Part shown: positions 61,941-64,000 of the stretch, piece by piece
Layout of the letters: each line of letters begins with the position of its first letter
Position numbering within the stretch: position 1 is the first letter of the stretch
NCBI GenBank assembly: GCA_014728035.1
Contig: WJMJ01000046.1
Span: forward strand, 158,136 to 222,135
Direction: 5' to 3'
From: Promethearchaeota archaeon
GTDB taxonomy: Archaea; Asgardarchaeota; Thorarchaeia; Thorarchaeales; Thorarchaeaceae
DNA length: 64,000 bases
Made by a program: the position numbers and the translations under genes
Notes under the pieces: generated by a model
The model's database searches: none
The model's input: only the letters and a program-made list of their open reading frames with translations
What the model was told of the DNA's origin: nothing

Positions 61941-62240
61941 TTGCAAACAGAATATCATCTATTCAATTTGCTGCCCCTCATTTATATCATATTAATTCAA
62001 TTCATTGCGGTAATATTAGTCTGGTGGGACAAAAGAAAAGCTCAAAATCATGAGTGGCGTGTTGCAGAAGCAACTCTTCTCCTATCTGGCTTTCTAGGCG
62101 GAGCTATTGGACTTTTATTCGGAATATTTAGATTTCGGCACAAGACCAAGAAAAGAGGATTTCAATTGATAGCACTTGTGAGTTTATTCCTATCGTTGAT
62201 TTTCTATTGGTTGATTTTGAACTTCTATCTTCCGATGTAG
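61941..62240 (+). CDS. DUF1294 family small membrane protein
   Basis: A 99-residue protein with two or three membrane helices and the DUF1294 signature: VWWDKRKAQNHEWRVAEATLLLSGFLGGAIG followed by FGIFRFRHKTKKRGF. Function is unknown. It starts with TTG 2 bases after the pgk stop and is probably cotranscribed with it. Confidence 0.8.
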   Translation: MQTEYHLFNLLPLIYIILIQFIAVILVWWDKRKAQNHEWRVAEATLLLSGFLGGAIGLLFGIFRFRHKTKKRGFQLIALVSLFLSLIFYWLILNFYLPM

Positions 62241-62242
62241 TG

Positions 62243-62260
62243 TATTACACTTATTACAAT
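62243..62260. repeat. 9-bp-period array, 2 units, after the DUF1294 gene
   Basis: TATTACACT TATTACAAT, directly after the stop codon. It is an outlier, 12 kb beyond the dense zone. Confidence 0.6.
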
Positions 62261-62329
62261 GCTGTGTTTCTCTATTTCCCAAAGAGTAGGCTTTTATAGA
62301 CAATCCGTAGCAAACATGAATTGAAAATT

Positions 62330-62407
62330 GCCCCAGTAGCATAGACCGGCCATTGCGGCTGACTTGTAATCAGCAGGTCGCGAGTTCAAATCTCGCCTGG
62401 GGCTCCA
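62330..62407 (+). tRNA. tRNA-Thr (anticodon TGT), CCA encoded
   Basis: Acceptor GCCCCAG pairs with CTGGGGC, anticodon stem GCTGA/TCAGC with loop CTTGTAA (anticodon TGT), T loop TTCAAAT. Discriminator is T. No intron. Confidence 0.93.
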
Positions 62408-62432
62408 AATTTCCTCTTCATTATTCTAAGTT

Positions 62433-62975
62433 CTATTTATCATGATAGACGTTGTCTATAATAACTGCATAGGCAAGTAGCATTAATCTATCTGCATCCA
62501 TATCCTCGATGTGAATCACATATCTGTCTTTTAGACTGAAGCCCTTAGCAAAAACATCACGCCATTTATCAGCTTTCTTAATTTCAGCATATACCTTCTT
62601 CTTATCCTCGGGATCAGTGATTCGAAAGTTCCATTTCGTCACTCCTCCTTGTGCTTTGTATATTTGCTGGTCATCTGCATCATACATATCTATTGAACCG
62701 CGAAACGATATCAATGGCTTTTTGGCTCTTCCAATTAGTGTATCATCAGGTAGTTTTACATCGTATATTGGTCGTGCACTAAGAAGTTTCTTGTTTATCG
62801 TACAAAGTAGTGTGTCATCTGGATCATACAATTGGATTTCAGCACGCATAGATAATAACTTACGTTTCATAGAACCTACTTTGTTACCATGCTGGTCGTA
62901 AATTTCACCACCACCAAACTTCCATGATTTTTCATGCATCACATAAAACGAAATTGTTGGATCTAACAAACTCAC
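62433..62975 (-). CDS. LURP-one-related/scramblase-like (Tubby-C-terminal-like) protein
   Basis: A 180-residue protein made of repeated short beta hairpins: FGGGEIYDQHGNKVGSMKRKLLSMRAEIQLYDPDDTLLCTINKK and similar, the pattern of the LURP-one-related/phospholipid-scramblase superfamily with its closed 12-strand barrel. Members bind membranes or ligands; function here is unknown. The GTG at 62975 has AGGTGA 5 bases upstream; the GTG at 62984 overlaps that site. Confidence 0.65.
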   Translation of the reverse strand: MSLLDPTISFYVMHEKSWKFGGGEIYDQHGNKVGSMKRKLLSMRAEIQLYDPDDTLLCTINKKLLSARPIYDVKLPDDTLIGRAKKPLISFRGSIDMYDADDQQIYKAQGGVTKWNFRITDPEDKKKVYAEIKKADKWRDVFAKGFSLKDRYVIHIEDMDADRLMLLAYAVIIDNVYHDK

Positions 62976-63273
62976 AATATTCACCTTTTATGTCATTGCG
63001 GAATACCAATTTAAGGTAATTTGCTCTGTGCTTGACTAGATAGTTGGAATCTTTAGTTATCTTCCAGAATTGATACAAAAATCTACTTGTTTCAATAAAT
63101 TAGAAATAAAATTGAATAACTGTAACTTTTAATACGTCTATCATGGACATCTTTATGAGGTTCCGTGTTAACAATAACTCAGCTTTAGCTTTCAAAATAT
63201 ACATCCCATAAGAAAGCTAAAATACATTACACGTGATAGTATTACATGTACGACGTACTATGGGTGATGCCAG
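62976..63273. other. Noncoding gap before the last gene
   Basis: About 300 bp of A/T-rich sequence containing the divergent promoters. One TATTACATG unit (63240-63248) and a related TACATTACACG stretch (63223-63233) are the only items of note. I see no RNA gene. Confidence 0.4.
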
Positions 63274-64000
63274 TTGCAACCATATAATTATGACCTATTC
63301 TTTGATTACATATTTGGGTTCTTTTATTACACGCTATATGAGAATTTATACCCGCTGATACCATTAGGGCCGGGTGATTATTTCCTTATTTTCACTATTA
63401 TTCTATTTATAGCTGCAATCGTAGTCGTACGTCGCAAATCTGGAGGCGGCTCTCCAGTTCCTGAAGGCGTGAAAAGAATCATTGCATCAACAGGTGATGT
63501 TTCAGCCGGCATTTCTGGAACAAAGAAAGTGAAATTCATAAAGTCTCCAGGTCAAGCACTTGTCTTTCTGAAAATTGAAGAAAATGCAATTCAACAAGCT
63601 TTGACTGCTGTCGAATATTATGCCCAGCAAGGAGATATTGAAGATCTTCTAAAGGACAAACTTATGGCATTATATCAAGGCAGACTTTCAATGGTTCAAT
63701 CAGCTATTGCAAAAGATGAGGAATTGAAGGATATTGTTGATAGTGCGTCGGCTGTTGACCGTGCTCGATCAGATTATCTCAGAAAATTAGCTGCGATGTC
63801 CGGCACAACAGTTGAATCGGAAACAAGTGAATCCGGTCCGGCCAGTGTTGGAATGCCTGGCAAAGTTCCTGCAACTAAAACAACATCATCTGCGGCAAGT
63901 TCTAGTGGACCTCCTGGTGGGAGCAGTCCCAGTGGTGGGCCTCCTGGTGGTGGGCCTCCTGGTGGAGGTAAACCCAGTGGCGGACCTCCTGGTGGGAGCA
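63274..64000 (+). CDS. Membrane protein with Gly/Pro-rich tail (partial, runs off the window)
   Basis: The frame is open from 63274 to the end (242 codons). A TTG start is preceded at 5-6 bases by GGTGATG; an in-frame TGA lies just upstream, so the start is well bounded. The N terminus has an aromatic-rich segment (YDLFFDYIFGFFYYTLYENLYPLIP) and a membrane helix (YFLIFTIILFIAAIVVV) ahead of RRKSGGGS. A helical domain follows (ENAIQQALTAVEYYAQQGDIEDLLKDKLMALYQGRLSMVQSAI), then a Ser/Gly/Pro linker with repeated GPPGG motifs. The function is unknown. Confidence 0.6.
   Translation, partial: MQPYNYDLFFDYIFGFFYYTLYENLYPLIPLGPGDYFLIFTIILFIAAIVVVRRKSGGGSPVPEGVKRIIASTGDVSAGISGTKKVKFIKSPGQALVFLKIEENAIQQALTAVEYYAQQGDIEDLLKDKLMALYQGRLSMVQSAIAKDEELKDIVDSASAVDRARSDYLRKLAAMSGTTVESETSESGPASVGMPGKVPATKTTSSAASSSGPPGGSSPSGGPPGGGPPGGGKPSGGPPGGS

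Noticed and set aside
1..64000. CRISPR arrays, insertion sequences, rRNA genes or prophage
   Set aside because: I found no regularly spaced long repeats with unique spacers, no transposase, no rRNA sequence and no phage structural genes. The 9-bp arrays are far too short and dense to be CRISPR.

Overview
The window is an AT-rich stretch of an archaeal chromosome. Archaeal hallmarks include MCM, GINS, RFC and Orc1/Cdc6 replication proteins, TFB, TFE, MBF1, a probable Rpo8, PAN, NAC, GatDE, Trm-G10, a wybutosine enzyme, isopentenyl phosphate kinase and ADP-forming acetyl-CoA synthetase. Several traits (a split LKR/SDH lysine-degradation pair, a histone-deacetylase-family protein, a LURP-one/scramblase-like protein, many tRNA introns) would fit an Asgard archaeon such as Thorarchaeota. 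That assignment is inference; no 16S or marker tree can be made here.

Layout. 0-3 kb: tRNA/RNA-processing genes. 3-13.4 kb: HDAC-family protein, then a replication island (MCM with a 525-residue intein, GINS, RfcS, RfcL, TruA, Orc1/Cdc6). 13.5-19 kb: intron-bearing tRNA-Gly, KorA, a large Ig-like surface protein whose frame runs antisense through korA, probable Rpo8, TFB. 19-31 kb: a type II/IV secretion-type ATPase, a pilin-like peptide, a second surface protein, a membrane-anchored HerA/VirB4-type ATPase and a small two-helix protein, interleaved with IPK, uS10, GlmS and a class V aminotransferase fold lacking the PLP lysine. 31.7-37.3 kb: a nucleotidyltransferase, two noncoding regions with origin-like elements, a winged-helix protein and the lysine-degradation pair. 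37.3-50.6 kb: IorAB, HypF, three unrecognised proteins, AcdA, an AAA ATPase plus ribbon-helix-helix pair, AtpD, NAC, Taw2. 50.6-64 kb: PAN, MBF1, TFE, TlyA-like methylase, five-family housekeeping genes, four tRNAs, GatDE, PGK and a truncated membrane protein.

The strongest new signals are three that point the same way. (1) An inverted pair of origin-recognition-box-like elements around an AT-rich stretch at 37.02-37.18 kb sits exactly where third-codon-position strand bias flips; a third box lies at 32.93 kb among TTGTGAA iterons. (2) From 33.9 to 50.4 kb almost every intergenic gap, and several coding sequences, carry tandem units TAWTACANN with an exact 9-bp period; by eye only one such array occurs in the first 33 kb. 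(3) In the middle of that zone an AAA ATPase gene and a ribbon-helix-helix gene form a two-gene operon with such arrays at both ends. Together these suggest an origin-proximal, centromere-like chromosome segregation or organisation system with a non-ParA ATPase.

A second theme is tRNA introns: tRNA-Gly(CCC) has a 30-nt intron inside the T arm, tRNA-Glu(CTC) a 26-nt intron in the D arm, tRNA-Met(CAT) two introns, and tRNA-Leu(TAA) one at the canonical site. The first, second and one of the Met introns are at noncanonical positions.
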